Assembly: GCA_963716125.1 (NCBI GenBank)
Contig: OY970294.1
Span: forward strand, 2,356,001 to 2,420,000
Origin: Acidiluteibacter sp963716125
GTDB taxonomy: Bacteria > Bacteroidota > Bacteroidia > Flavobacteriales_E > Vicingaceae
Direction of reading: 5' to 3'
DNA: 64,000 nucleotides
Shown here in pieces: positions 42,858 to 52,000 of this stretch; position 1 is the first letter of the stretch; every line of letters begins with the position of its first letter. Made by a program: the position numbers and the translations under genes. The notes beneath the pieces are model-generated. The model was not told the DNA's origin. It saw nothing but the letters and a program-made list of their open reading frames with translations, and did no database searches.

Positions 42858-43657
42858 ATTAAAATTTGATGCATGAGTTGTTGATAGCTTTCAAAACTCA
42901 TTAAATCATTGTGAGTTCCACCATTAATGGTAGTTAAATTTACTTTGGGATGCAATTGTTTTAATTTAACTGACGATTGATAAGGAACTTGCTTATCCTC
43001 TGTCCCATGAATAATATAAATAGGACAACTCACTTCTTCTAAATATCGATCAGTTCGAAATTTATATTTTGTGATTAAATCTGCAGGTAAATAAAATTTA
43101 TGTGCCCGAATTAGATTGACAAAATTATAATATGGAGACTCTAAAATCAATGCTTTAGGATTGTTTCTGTTTGCCAATCGAGCCGCAATACCTGTTCCAA
43201 GTGAGTATCCATAAATAATAATTTGAGACTCCTTCCACTCTTCTAAGATTTTAAAATAAACAATTTTTGCATCTTTTTGTAAATCTCGTTCTCTTTTGAT
43301 TTTTCCATTGCTTTTACCAAATGTTCTATAATCGAATAAAATAACATCATAATTATAGTCACATAGTTGTTGCATTTTTTCGCCGTAATACAAATTATTT
43401 TCAGCATTTCCATGCAGATACAAAATCAAACCTTTTGGCTGATTAGATTTAAAATGAATGGCATTTAAGCTTATTTCTTCATTTATCTTAAACCAAATTT
43501 CTTCAAATTCTTGTTTAAAATGATATTTGTAGTCCTTATTTAATTTAACAGGATTAAAGATAAGTGCTTCTTGCAATAAATAATAGGTGAAAATAATTCC
43601 TACAATTATTGCTGCCAGACTCAAAAAAATCAAAATGATCCATAGCGGTGCACTCAT
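42854..43657 (-). CDS. Membrane-anchored alpha/beta hydrolase
   Basis: A 267-residue protein with one N-terminal membrane helix (LWIILIFLSLAAIIVGIIFTYYLL). The hydrolase domain has LYLHGNAENN (oxyanion region) near residue 78, nucleophile elbow GYSLGTG near 150, Asp in GTEDKQVP near 218, and His in GGTHNDL near 247. It resembles the BEM46/ABHD13/YfhR group of serine hydrolases, whose substrates are not well defined. Probably anchored in the inner membrane. Its stop overlaps the prfC stop. Confidence 0.88.
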   Translation of the reverse strand: MSAPLWIILIFLSLAAIIVGIIFTYYLLQEALIFNPVKLNKDYKYHFKQEFEEIWFKINEEISLNAIHFKSNQPKGLILYLHGNAENNLYYGEKMQQLCDYNYDVILFDYRTFGKSNGKIKRERDLQKDAKIVYFKILEEWKESQIIIYGYSLGTGIAARLANRNNPKALILESPYYNFVNLIRAHKFYLPADLITKYKFRTDRYLEEVSCPIYIIHGTEDKQVPYQSSVKLKQLHPKVNLTTINGGTHNDLMSFESYQQLMHQILI

Positions 43658-43810
43658 ACTTCAATTATAAGCAATTCTTGTTGCATTCAAGAACAATCAG
43701 TTTATATTTTGAAAGTTTAACACAGAATTAAACCTGAAACTCATCGACGAATAAATATAAAATTTCGCTGTTAACATTCGTTAATTAATCAATTTAGCTC
43801 TCATAAATCG

Positions 43811-43818
43811 TAAATTTG
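43811..43818 (+). promoter_or_regulatory. Candidate -7 element for the TlpA-Sco group
   Basis: TAAATTTG matches TAnnTTTG, 20 bases before the ATG at 43839, suggesting a leader of about 15 bases. No TTG at the -33 position is evident. Confidence 0.45.
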
Positions 43819-43838
43819 AACATCTAAAAAAATGTTTT

Positions 43839-45251
43839 ATGAAATTATTTAAATCTCTTGTAGTTGTAATGTCGCTGCTTTTTTCAATGCAAACTATAGC
43901 TCAAAAAGCATATGAACTCAAATTTGAAATTAAAGGATTAAGTGATGGAGAAGTCTTTCTATCCAATTATTATGGTTCAGGTCAATATTATAAAGATACT
44001 GCTTTTGTAAAAAACGGAAAATTTACATTTGATGGAACTACTGCTCTCGACCAAGGTTTATATGCTGTGGTAAAAGATAATAGAAGGGTTTTAGATTTGA
44101 TTGTAGATAATCAAAATATAAAAATGACATCAGATACCACAAATGTTATTTTTAATATAAAAATTGATAATAGCCCTGAAAATAAATTATTTTATGAATA
44201 CATGAATTACCTAGGTCATCGTCAAAAGGAAGTGATTGATCTAAGCGCTACTTTAGATTCAAATTCTACTAAAAAGCAAAAAAAGGAAGTGGAAGATAAA
44301 GTGGATGTGATTGATCAAAAAGTGCAAGACTACAGAAAAGAATTTTTTGCAAAGTATGCTAGCAGTTTTACTGTAAAGTTTTTAAGCGCCATGGAATATC
44401 CTATAATTCCTGAAGCACCTAAAGAGTTTAAAGATGATAGTACGTTTGCTTATAAATATACGAAGGAACATATTTTTGATGCGATTGATTTTACAGACGA
44501 ACGATTATTAAATAGCCCAGCCTATCATGAAAAAATTGCTTATTTTATCAATGAATTAACACTTCAAATTCCTGACAGTATAATAGTTGCTACTGATTAT
44601 TTATTGGTCAAAGCAGCTGAAAATCCCAAATTATTCAAATATACTTTAGGATTTTTAACCAATAAATATGAAAGATCAGAATTTGTGGGTATGGATGCAG
44701 TTTTTGTGCACAATGCGCGTGAGTATTACTTAACAGACAAAGTAGATTGGATTAGTCCTGAACAATTGAAAAAAATAAAAGATAGAGCTGATGTATTGGA
44801 ACCTTTGCTAATTGGTAAAAAGGCTCCAAACATTGTAGTTAAAGATACTGCACAAGAACGTTTTATACAATTGTATGATGTAGAAGCAAAATATACCATT
44901 CTTTACATTTGGTCGCCTGATTGTGGGCACTGTAAGATTTCAACTCCTAAACTTAAAACACTTTACGATAAATATAAATCTAAAGGAGTTAAGGTTTTTG
45001 CGATTAATAATGATTTTGAAAATGAACATTGGTTAAAATACATTAAAGAGCATGATTTAGATTGGATTAATGGTTCAGATGGCGGAGATTTTACCTCTAA
45101 TTTTAGAGAGCTTTATGATGTGTATAGCACACCTCAAACTTATTTATTAGATAAAGATAAAAAGATATTAATCAAGAAAGTAGAGATAGAAGGTATTGAT
45201 AAAATGTTAGAAAACTACTTCAAGAAAGAGGAAAATAAAAATGGCAAATAA
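43839..45251 (+). CDS. Exported TlpA-like thioredoxin-fold protein with DUF4369-like N-domain
   Basis: A 470-residue protein with a cleavable signal (LVVVMSLLFSMQTIAQ). Residues ~25-115 are a DUF4369-like beta domain (YELKFEIKGLSDGEVFLSNYYG), residues ~115-325 are helical (DUF5106-like), and the C-terminal thioredoxin domain from about 325 has WSPDCGHCKIST with a CxxC (CGHC) active site and STPQTYLLDKD with the cis-Pro. It should act as a periplasmic thiol-disulfide oxidoreductase. It overlaps the Sco-like gene by 11 bases; together they suggest cytochrome or copper-site maturation. Confidence 0.9.
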   Translation: MKLFKSLVVVMSLLFSMQTIAQKAYELKFEIKGLSDGEVFLSNYYGSGQYYKDTAFVKNGKFTFDGTTALDQGLYAVVKDNRRVLDLIVDNQNIKMTSDTTNVIFNIKIDNSPENKLFYEYMNYLGHRQKEVIDLSATLDSNSTKKQKKEVEDKVDVIDQKVQDYRKEFFAKYASSFTVKFLSAMEYPIIPEAPKEFKDDSTFAYKYTKEHIFDAIDFTDERLLNSPAYHEKIAYFINELTLQIPDSIIVATDYLLVKAAENPKLFKYTLGFLTNKYERSEFVGMDAVFVHNAREYYLTDKVDWISPEQLKKIKDRADVLEPLLIGKKAPNIVVKDTAQERFIQLYDVEAKYTILYIWSPDCGHCKISTPKLKTLYDKYKSKGVKVFAINNDFENEHWLKYIKEHDLDWINGSDGGDFTSNFRELYDVYSTPQTYLLDKDKKILIKKVEIEGIDKMLENYFKKEENKNGK

Positions 45252-45894
45252 ATATGGAATAATGCTCATTTTGGCAATTATGATAATGGGAATGACAATA
45301 GCCTACTTCATGTTGGATAAAGCGCCACCTCTAAAAATATACAGTCCAAAAGATTTGAATGCTAAATTGGTTGATACAGATCAAAGAGATATTTATAGAA
45401 ATCACAGAATCAGAAATTTTGAATTAATTAATCAAGATGGAGATACAGTTGATAATTCTTTCTTGGAAAATAAAATTTATGTAGCAGATTTTTTCTTTAC
45501 CACCTGCCCTAACATTTGTCCTATTATGTCAAATGAAATGGAAAGAGTACAAAAAGCATTTAAAGACGACGAAAATTTTAAGATTGTTTCTCATACCGTT
45601 CAACCGGAAGTAGATTCTCCAAAAGTTTTAAAAGAATACGCTCTTTTGCACCAAGCTAATCCGAAACAATGGGTGTTTTTAACGGGTAATAAAAAAGAAA
45701 TATATAATTTGGCTAGAAAATCGTACTTTGCAGTAACCACAGAAGGCAATGGTGACGAGATGGATTTTATTCATACTGAAAACTTTATATTAGTTGACCA
45801 ACAAAAAAGAATAAGAGGTTTTTATGATGGAACATCAAAAGATGATGTAGATCGTTTGATTGCAGACATTAAAAATCTAAAGGATGAAAATTAA
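45241..45894 (+). CDS. SCO1/SenC family protein
   Basis: A 217-residue protein. N-terminal membrane anchor (IMLILAIMIMGMTIAYFML), then the Sco thioredoxin-like domain with the copper-binding CPNIC motif near residue 90 (TTCPNICPIMSNEM) and the conserved His in FIHTENFILVD near 182. Sco proteins deliver copper to, or reduce, the CuA site of cytochrome c oxidase. All three ligands are present. It lies between the TlpA-like gene and a small lipoprotein, each overlapping by 11 bases, so the three are translationally coupled. Confidence 0.93.
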   Translation: MANKYGIMLILAIMIMGMTIAYFMLDKAPPLKIYSPKDLNAKLVDTDQRDIYRNHRIRNFELINQDGDTVDNSFLENKIYVADFFFTTCPNICPIMSNEMERVQKAFKDDENFKIVSHTVQPEVDSPKVLKEYALLHQANPKQWVFLTGNKKEIYNLARKSYFAVTTEGNGDEMDFIHTENFILVDQQKRIRGFYDGTSKDDVDRLIADIKNLKDEN

Positions 45895-46111
45895 AGTTTT
45901 ATCGATTACATTATTCTTGTTAACACTTATTTCTTGCAATCCCTACAAAGGTTTTAGTGGAGTTGATGATAAAGGTATGGGCAGAAAACCTCCTTCCGTA
46001 GAAATGACTGAATCTTTTGAAAAATCACAAAAAAAATCCAATCGTCATTTTAAAAAAGAAATGAGGAAAAGGAAGAAGAAATTTGGTAGTGAGCCTTCCA
46101 AGAAAAAGTAA
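45884..46111 (+). CDS. Small basic lipoprotein
   Basis: A 75-residue protein beginning KVLSITLFLLTLISC, a lipoprotein signal with lipobox LISC. The mature part is short and strongly basic at the end (KKSNRHFKKEMRKRKKKF). It overlaps the sco gene by 11 bases, so it likely works in the same process. No family recognised. A role as a peptidoglycan- or lipid-A-binding tether or a subunit of the oxidase-maturation group is only a guess. Confidence 0.7.
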   Translation: MKIKVLSITLFLLTLISCNPYKGFSGVDDKGMGRKPPSVEMTESFEKSQKKSNRHFKKEMRKRKKKFGSEPSKKK

Positions 46112-46121
46112 CTCCTACTCT

Positions 46122-46907
46122 TTAATTCGTCTTGAGTTTAAAGGTTAAGGTTGCAGCATCAAATTTCACTTTATCACTTACAAATGAATTTTCAAATAAG
46201 CGATCTTTTACCGCTTTTTTTGCAGTTGTCTCAATCAATTGGTTTTGATGATTAATCAACCATATTTTATCAGATGCTTGCAAAGCCAAATCAATTTGAT
46301 GAGTAGATAAAATGATGGCTTTTCCCTTATCAGTGCATAAGCGTTTCAACAAAGAGAAAATCTCCGCTTTATTGATTAAATCCAAATGATTTAAAGGTTC
46401 ATCTAAGATAATTATGGGAGTTTGTTGAGCAATAGCTCTTGCAATAAGCACTTTTTGTTTTTCACCATCACTGAGATTACTAAAAAACCGTTGACTCAAA
46501 TGTGTTATTCCACAATCCTCTAATGATTCATTAATAATTTGTTGATCTCTTTGATTTATTTTTGCCAACCAATTGGTAAAAGGGTATCTACCAAAAGCCA
46601 CTAAATCATATACCGAAATCATCCCAATACTTATTCTATCTGCAAGTACTAAACTAATACAACTAGCCAATTCTCTAGAATTGTATTTGCTAATATCTTT
46701 TGATAGAATACTGATTTTACCAGAAATAGGTTTTAAATTATTGGATATCGTTTTAATCAAGGTTGATTTTCCTTTTCCATTTTCACCTATTAAACATATC
46801 AACTCACCTTTACTTACAGTTGCGGAAATGGGCGCTAAAATAGCACAAGAATTTGAGCCACTGCCATAGCCTATCAATAAATCTTGTATGTTTATAGCTT
46901 TATCCAT
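46122..46907 (-). CDS. btuD: BtuD/FecE-like ABC transporter ATPase
   Basis: The 261-residue ATPase of a metal-chelate/B12 importer. Walker A GENGKGKST near residue 38, Q-loop region, signature FSNLSDGEKQKVLIARAIAQQ (LSDGE at its core) near 145, Walker B PIIILDEPLNHLD near 163, and the switch His in ILSTHQIDLA near 200. All catalytic parts are present. It shares one base with the upstream permease gene (btuC) and comes last in the importer group. Assignment to cobalamin rests on the upstream riboswitch-linked genes. Confidence 0.9.
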   Translation of the reverse strand: MDKAINIQDLLIGYGSGSNSCAILAPISATVSKGELICLIGENGKGKSTLIKTISNNLKPISGKISILSKDISKYNSRELASCISLVLADRISIGMISVYDLVAFGRYPFTNWLAKINQRDQQIINESLEDCGITHLSQRFFSNLSDGEKQKVLIARAIAQQTPIIILDEPLNHLDLINKAEIFSLLKRLCTDKGKAIILSTHQIDLALQASDKIWLINHQNQLIETTAKKAVKDRLFENSFVSDKVKFDAATLTFKLKTN

Positions 46908-47926
46908 CAGATACTATCTGTAATTTTTTTCTGTCCTAAAACCATCCAAAATATAATTGGAACACCTAATATAGCTGTGACAGAATTAATGGGAAAAACC
47001 AACGTAGATGAAGGTAAATGCGCAATAAAATCACTTAAAAGCATAAAATTAATTCCCATTAAAATGGATGCTAAAAAAATTATTTTAACATTGGCAGTTT
47101 TAAACCAAATTCGACATAAATGAGGTACAATAATGCCAATAAATCCAATAGGACCGCAGAAAGCTGTAATAGCTCCTGCTAATAATCCGCTACTCAATAT
47201 GATGAGCAATCTACTTTTATTGATTTGAATACCCATACTTTTGGCATAACTTTCACCTAAAAGCATCAAATTAAGTGATTTGATATTATAAATAGCAATT
47301 AAAACTCCGAAAATACAAATAATAGTTAATACTTTAATTTCTTGATAATTCACATTATCTAAACTCCCTAAAGTCCACAAAACAAAAGCTTTAAGCTGAT
47401 CTGCTGCACTAAAATATTGCATTACTCCTATTAAGGCGGTAGAAAATGCACCCAACATAATCCCTACGATTAAAACAGTCATTATATCTTTCACCTTCAA
47501 TGAAATAGTGAAAATTATTAGTAATAAGGACATGGCTCCAACAATGGCTGCAATAGCTAATGACCAAGAACTTAAAAAATTAAAAGTGACCGCAAACATA
47601 CTTCCTCCCATAAGTAAAAGTGATACACCTAAACTAGCTCCTGAACTAATTCCTAAAATATAAGGTCCGGCTAATGGATTTCTAAAAAGTACTTGCATTT
47701 GTAAACCGCTAATTGAAATAGCAGCACCACTTAATATGGCAGTTAATGCCCGCGGAATTCTACTTTCAAATAAAATTAAATTTAGCGCTTTTGATTTATT
47801 ATTTCCTAATATAATATCTGCCAATTCTTGCATTGTGATATGAACAGAACCAAAGGCTAAGTTCAAAGCAAAGAAAAGTGGAATTGCTAAAATTAATAAG
47901 CTATATTTTATTGAATTAGACACCAA
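46907..47926 (-). CDS. btuC: BtuC/FecCD-family ABC permease
   Basis: A 339-residue permease with about ten membrane helices. Family blocks are LILFESRIPRALTAILSGAAISISG near residue 50, NPLAGPYILGISSGASLG near 83, and GPIGFIGIIVPHLCR near 270, the loop that contacts the ATPase. The start is TTG at 47926 or GTG at 47923; neither is ATG. It follows the substrate-binding gene by 3 bases. It would transport cobalamin across the inner membrane with BtuF and BtuD, although iron-siderophore permeases look alike. Confidence 0.9.
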   Translation of the reverse strand: MVSNSIKYSLLILAIPLFFALNLAFGSVHITMQELADIILGNNKSKALNLILFESRIPRALTAILSGAAISISGLQMQVLFRNPLAGPYILGISSGASLGVSLLLMGGSMFAVTFNFLSSWSLAIAAIVGAMSLLLIIFTISLKVKDIMTVLIVGIMLGAFSTALIGVMQYFSAADQLKAFVLWTLGSLDNVNYQEIKVLTIICIFGVLIAIYNIKSLNLMLLGESYAKSMGIQINKSRLLIILSSGLLAGAITAFCGPIGFIGIIVPHLCRIWFKTANVKIIFLASILMGINFMLLSDFIAHLPSSTLVFPINSVTAILGVPIIFWMVLGQKKITDSI

Positions 47927-47929
47927 TAA

Positions 47930-49060
47930 TTAGTTCAATTTTTCATAATAATGATAGCTATAATTACTATCTAAATTAGGATGAAAGATATGTATTAAAT
48001 CTTCTAAAATTAAATCAGGACGAGCTGCTCCCCCTTCCCAATAATCATTTCCAAAATAAGGAGTTAAAGTTTTTGTATTGTTATATACTTGTTGTTTTTT
48101 AAAAGCTTTAAATAGAGTAAATCGATCATCTGTTTGTTTCAATTCATTCAAACTTTTAATATTGGACACATTCAACCAATAATCCGCATCTAAAGCACTA
48201 TTTAAAACTACTTCAAAATCAAATGGTAAACTCACCTTTTCAGGATTATCTTTCCAAATATAACTAGCCGAAGCATCTTTAAAAAACTGAGCTTGAAAGG
48301 AATTTCCTCCAGGCACAAACCAAGTACCATTCCATGGAATAGCTGAAAATACAGTGGGACGATCCTTTGTTTTAACAGCGAGTTTCTTCAAATTTAAATA
48401 GTTATTTTCTATTTCATTAAAAACACTATCTGCCAAATCCATTTTATTAAACAATACACCAAAAAATTTAATCCATTCTGCTTTTGCTAATGGTGTAGCT
48501 TCCATATATTCCGCATTGTAAATCACTTGTTGTCCTATATCTTCCAATTTAATTAACGTATTCATTGAGGAGGCATCTATCGCAAAACCTATTAAAACAT
48601 CAGGAGACAACAAAATTAATTTCTCTTTATTTAATTCAGGCTCACCCAAATCTACTATCTTATCAGTCATCACTTTTGAACGAATAATACTATCATAAAT
48701 GGTATTTTTTCCACTGATTCCAACAATACTGCTGCTTGCATTTATTAATTGTATAAATGGAATATAAGTGGCTGATAAGATTGCTAAATTTTTAATCGGA
48801 ATTTTAATCTTAGGTAATTGAAGGTGATTCACTTTTGAGGAATCCTTATAAAGTATATAAGAATATTCTTTATTATTTCCTTTAAAGGTATTTTTAATCG
48901 TCAAAATATAAAAATCATCCGTTTTTTTGATTTCAAAACCTTCCGCATATTTTAAGGGAATTAATTGTGAAGGTAAATGACCATCTTCCTTTTCTCTATC
49001 AGAATCAGAATTGCATGCAATTAAGGTCAACAGAAAATAACTCAGCAAGAAATACTTCAT
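47930..49060 (-). CDS. btuF: BtuF-like substrate-binding lipoprotein
   Basis: About 376 residues from the ATG at 49060, giving MKYFLLSYFLLTLIAC, a lipoprotein signal. A start further upstream would overlap the repeat protein and is rejected. The two-lobed helical-backbone metal-receptor fold is visible: ATYIPFIQLINASSSIVGISG near residue 90, LGEPELNKEKLILLSPDVLIGF near 135, and DADYWLNVSN in the second lobe. This clade binds corrinoids or iron chelates; the operon context favours cobalamin. It starts one base after the stop of the 1605-residue repeat protein, so translation is coupled. Confidence 0.85.
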   Translation of the reverse strand: MKYFLLSYFLLTLIACNSDSDREKEDGHLPSQLIPLKYAEGFEIKKTDDFYILTIKNTFKGNNKEYSYILYKDSSKVNHLQLPKIKIPIKNLAILSATYIPFIQLINASSSIVGISGKNTIYDSIIRSKVMTDKIVDLGEPELNKEKLILLSPDVLIGFAIDASSMNTLIKLEDIGQQVIYNAEYMEATPLAKAEWIKFFGVLFNKMDLADSVFNEIENNYLNLKKLAVKTKDRPTVFSAIPWNGTWFVPGGNSFQAQFFKDASASYIWKDNPEKVSLPFDFEVVLNSALDADYWLNVSNIKSLNELKQTDDRFTLFKAFKKQQVYNNTKTLTPYFGNDYWEGGAARPDLILEDLIHIFHPNLDSNYSYHYYEKLN

Positions 49061-49061
49061 T

Positions 49062-52000
49062 CTATTTAGTTTCTCTTTGCCAAGCAGCTTCATCTATATT
49101 CGTTCCATTCTTAGTATAATAAACTGCTCCCCATGTGTATAACGTTTTTTCGTAAATATCTACTTGAGTAGCGGTTTTTACAATTCTACGTATTGTTGTG
49201 CTGTTATCTTTTCCATCAATTATCTCTTCAGTAACACCAGGAGGATACTTAGCAGCCAATTCATCGTCATTTCTAAGCTTTTTCTCGCCCTTATAGAAAT
49301 CTTTATTAAGAACATCTTCTTTACGCTCTGCATTGCGCTTTTGAGCTTGAAATTCTGATTGATCACGCTCTACAACCATATTTGCATATTCTGCAGTTTT
49401 CACTTCCATTTGGTCGTCGTATTTTTCACGCAATTCATCTTGTCGTTTTTCTAAATCTTTCACTTGAGCTTCATTATTAGCTTTTATTTGCTCAGCTTCT
49501 TTTTCGTTTGCCGTTTTAAAGTTGTCCATAAACTCAGCCTTATCTAAAGGTTTTACCTTATTATTTTCAAGATTTTTCTCTGTTGTAGATTTTTGATATT
49601 CTTCAATCTTTTTCACTAAGACCATCATCTCATCGTAAGACTTTTCAGAACGATTTCTTTGAGCCACCTCTAATTCTGCCAGGTTATTTCTATATTGAAT
49701 TGCTTCATTACTTAGATTGTCAAAGTTTGTTTTTAAATTATCGGTAGTTCTTGCATCATTTTCACGCTGCACTCTTGCAATTAAATCTTCCAATTGCATA
49801 TTCATTTCATCACGCTTGCGCTTAGCAGCCATTTTATTATCCTCTACCGCTGAATTGATAGCATTCGTTTTTTCATTGACTTCATCCAAATTTTGCAAAT
49901 ATCTTTCTGTCTTTTCCGGCTGATTACTAGCCATATTGATTTTGATATTTTCAATACGGGCCAATTCCTCTTGTCGCTTTAAATCATCCGCTTCGGCATC
50001 TTTAACACGTTTCTCACGTAGCTTTTCTGCTTCCTCTTCTTTGATTTTAGCTTTATCTGAAGCTTTTTTTGCCCATATTTCTTTATACATGGCATCAATT
50101 TCAGCTTCCGATTTTCCATCCACTGTTTGACGCTCTTGCTGCACTACCACAGGTTGATTTTGGGCTTCCAAACGTTTTCTTTCTTCTTCTGCTCTCAATC
50201 TTTCTTCTTCAGCTAATTTTTCAATGATTAACTTCAATTGTTCAGTAGGATATTTTTCTCCAGCTTTAATATCTAAAGCTGCTTCATAATCACCTTTAGC
50301 CGTTTTGTATTTTTGGCTTTTATATGCGTCGTCAGCTAAAACAATTAGTCTTTTGTAGGCAGCTTCTCTATCTTTATCTGCTGCCAATTTATTTAATCTA
50401 TCTTGCTCTGCCTTGTCCTTTGCAGCTAGTTCAGCTGCTTTTTTATCAGCTATGGCTTTTTCAATTTTAGTAATTTGTTGCTTCGGATAAATCTCATCCA
50501 TCACAACTAATGCAGCATTATAACCTTTAATAGCTTCATCATAATTATCGGCAAAAAATTCTTGATCTGCCGCAGCAACTAAAGCATTATATTTTTCTAG
50601 TTTTTCTTTATCAACATTCTTTTTAGAAGCCAATTCAGCTAACTTCTTATTTATTTTTTCAATCTGATTTTTTGGATATGCTTCTTGATCTTTTAATTGA
50701 ATAGCTTTTTCGTAGGAAACAATAGAATTATTATAATCAGCTGCATTAAATAATTCATCCCCTTTTTTAATAGCAGCTAAATAATCAGCTTCTAAAGCAG
50801 CATTCTTATCATTTTTCAATTTAATTGCATCTCTTTCAGCAAGAATAGTATTGATTTTGTCGATTTGAGATTTTGGATATTCTTCAGAAATTAAATCAAA
50901 AGCTGCTTTATAACTTGACTTCGCATTATCAAAATCTTCCTTTTTAAATGCAGCATCTGCATCTGCAATTATTTTTTTATAATTCGCTTCTAATTCTGCT
51001 TTCTTTTTTGCAGCAGCGTCTGCAGCAGCTTTATCTCCTAACAAACTATTGATTTCATCAATTTTTGTCTGAGGATATGATTCTTTCGGTTTAATTGCTA
51101 AAGCTTTACCATATGTCTCCAATGCTTTTTCGTAAGTTTTAGAATTAAATTGTCCGTCTGCATCAGCAATCATCTTTTTATAGTCTGCATCTAATTTGGC
51201 AGCTCTATCTGCAGCAGCTTTTGCATCTAAAGTAGCTGCAATTAATTGATCTGCCTCAGCAATTTTATCTTTAGGATATTGTTCATTAGCTTTAATGGCA
51301 AGCGCTGCCTGGTAAGAAGTTTTAGCTTTTTCATACTCTTTTGCACTAAATTCCTTATCAGCTATTGCAATTTTTTCCTGATATGCCGCATCTTTTTTAG
51401 CAGCCTCGGCTTTTGCAGCTGCGGCTGCTTCTGCGTTTGCTGCTAATTTATCAGCTTCAGCTATTTTATCTTTCGGGTATTGTTCGTTGGGTTTAATCGT
51501 CAACGCATTGTTATAAGATTTCTTAGCTTCCTCATATGCTCCATTTCCCAAAGCATCATCACCGGACTTGAGTGCAGCCGTATACTCCTTGTCTTTTTTA
51601 GCTATTTCAGCTAATATTCCATTTATCTCTGTTATTTTTTCTTTTGGATAAGTTTCAGCCGATTTCAATTCAGAAGCATTTTTGAAAGCGGTTATAGCTT
51701 CAGCATAACTTTTTTCAGTATAAGATTTATCTGCCAATGCAATAGCTTCCTTATACTTTTTATCCAATTCAGCTTCTTTATCTTTTGCAATTCTAATATC
51801 TTCTAATTCTTTTTGTTTCGCAGTAATTTTGGCCTCTACTTCTTTCAATTTATCCTTTGGATATTGCTCATTTGATCGCATTCCAATAGCTTCAGTGTAA
51901 GAAATTTTAGCTGCCTCCAACTCTTCTTTTGCCAATGCATCATCTCCCTTTTTTAATACCGCAGCATAAGCTTCTTCCGCTTTTTTCTTTTCCGCTATTA

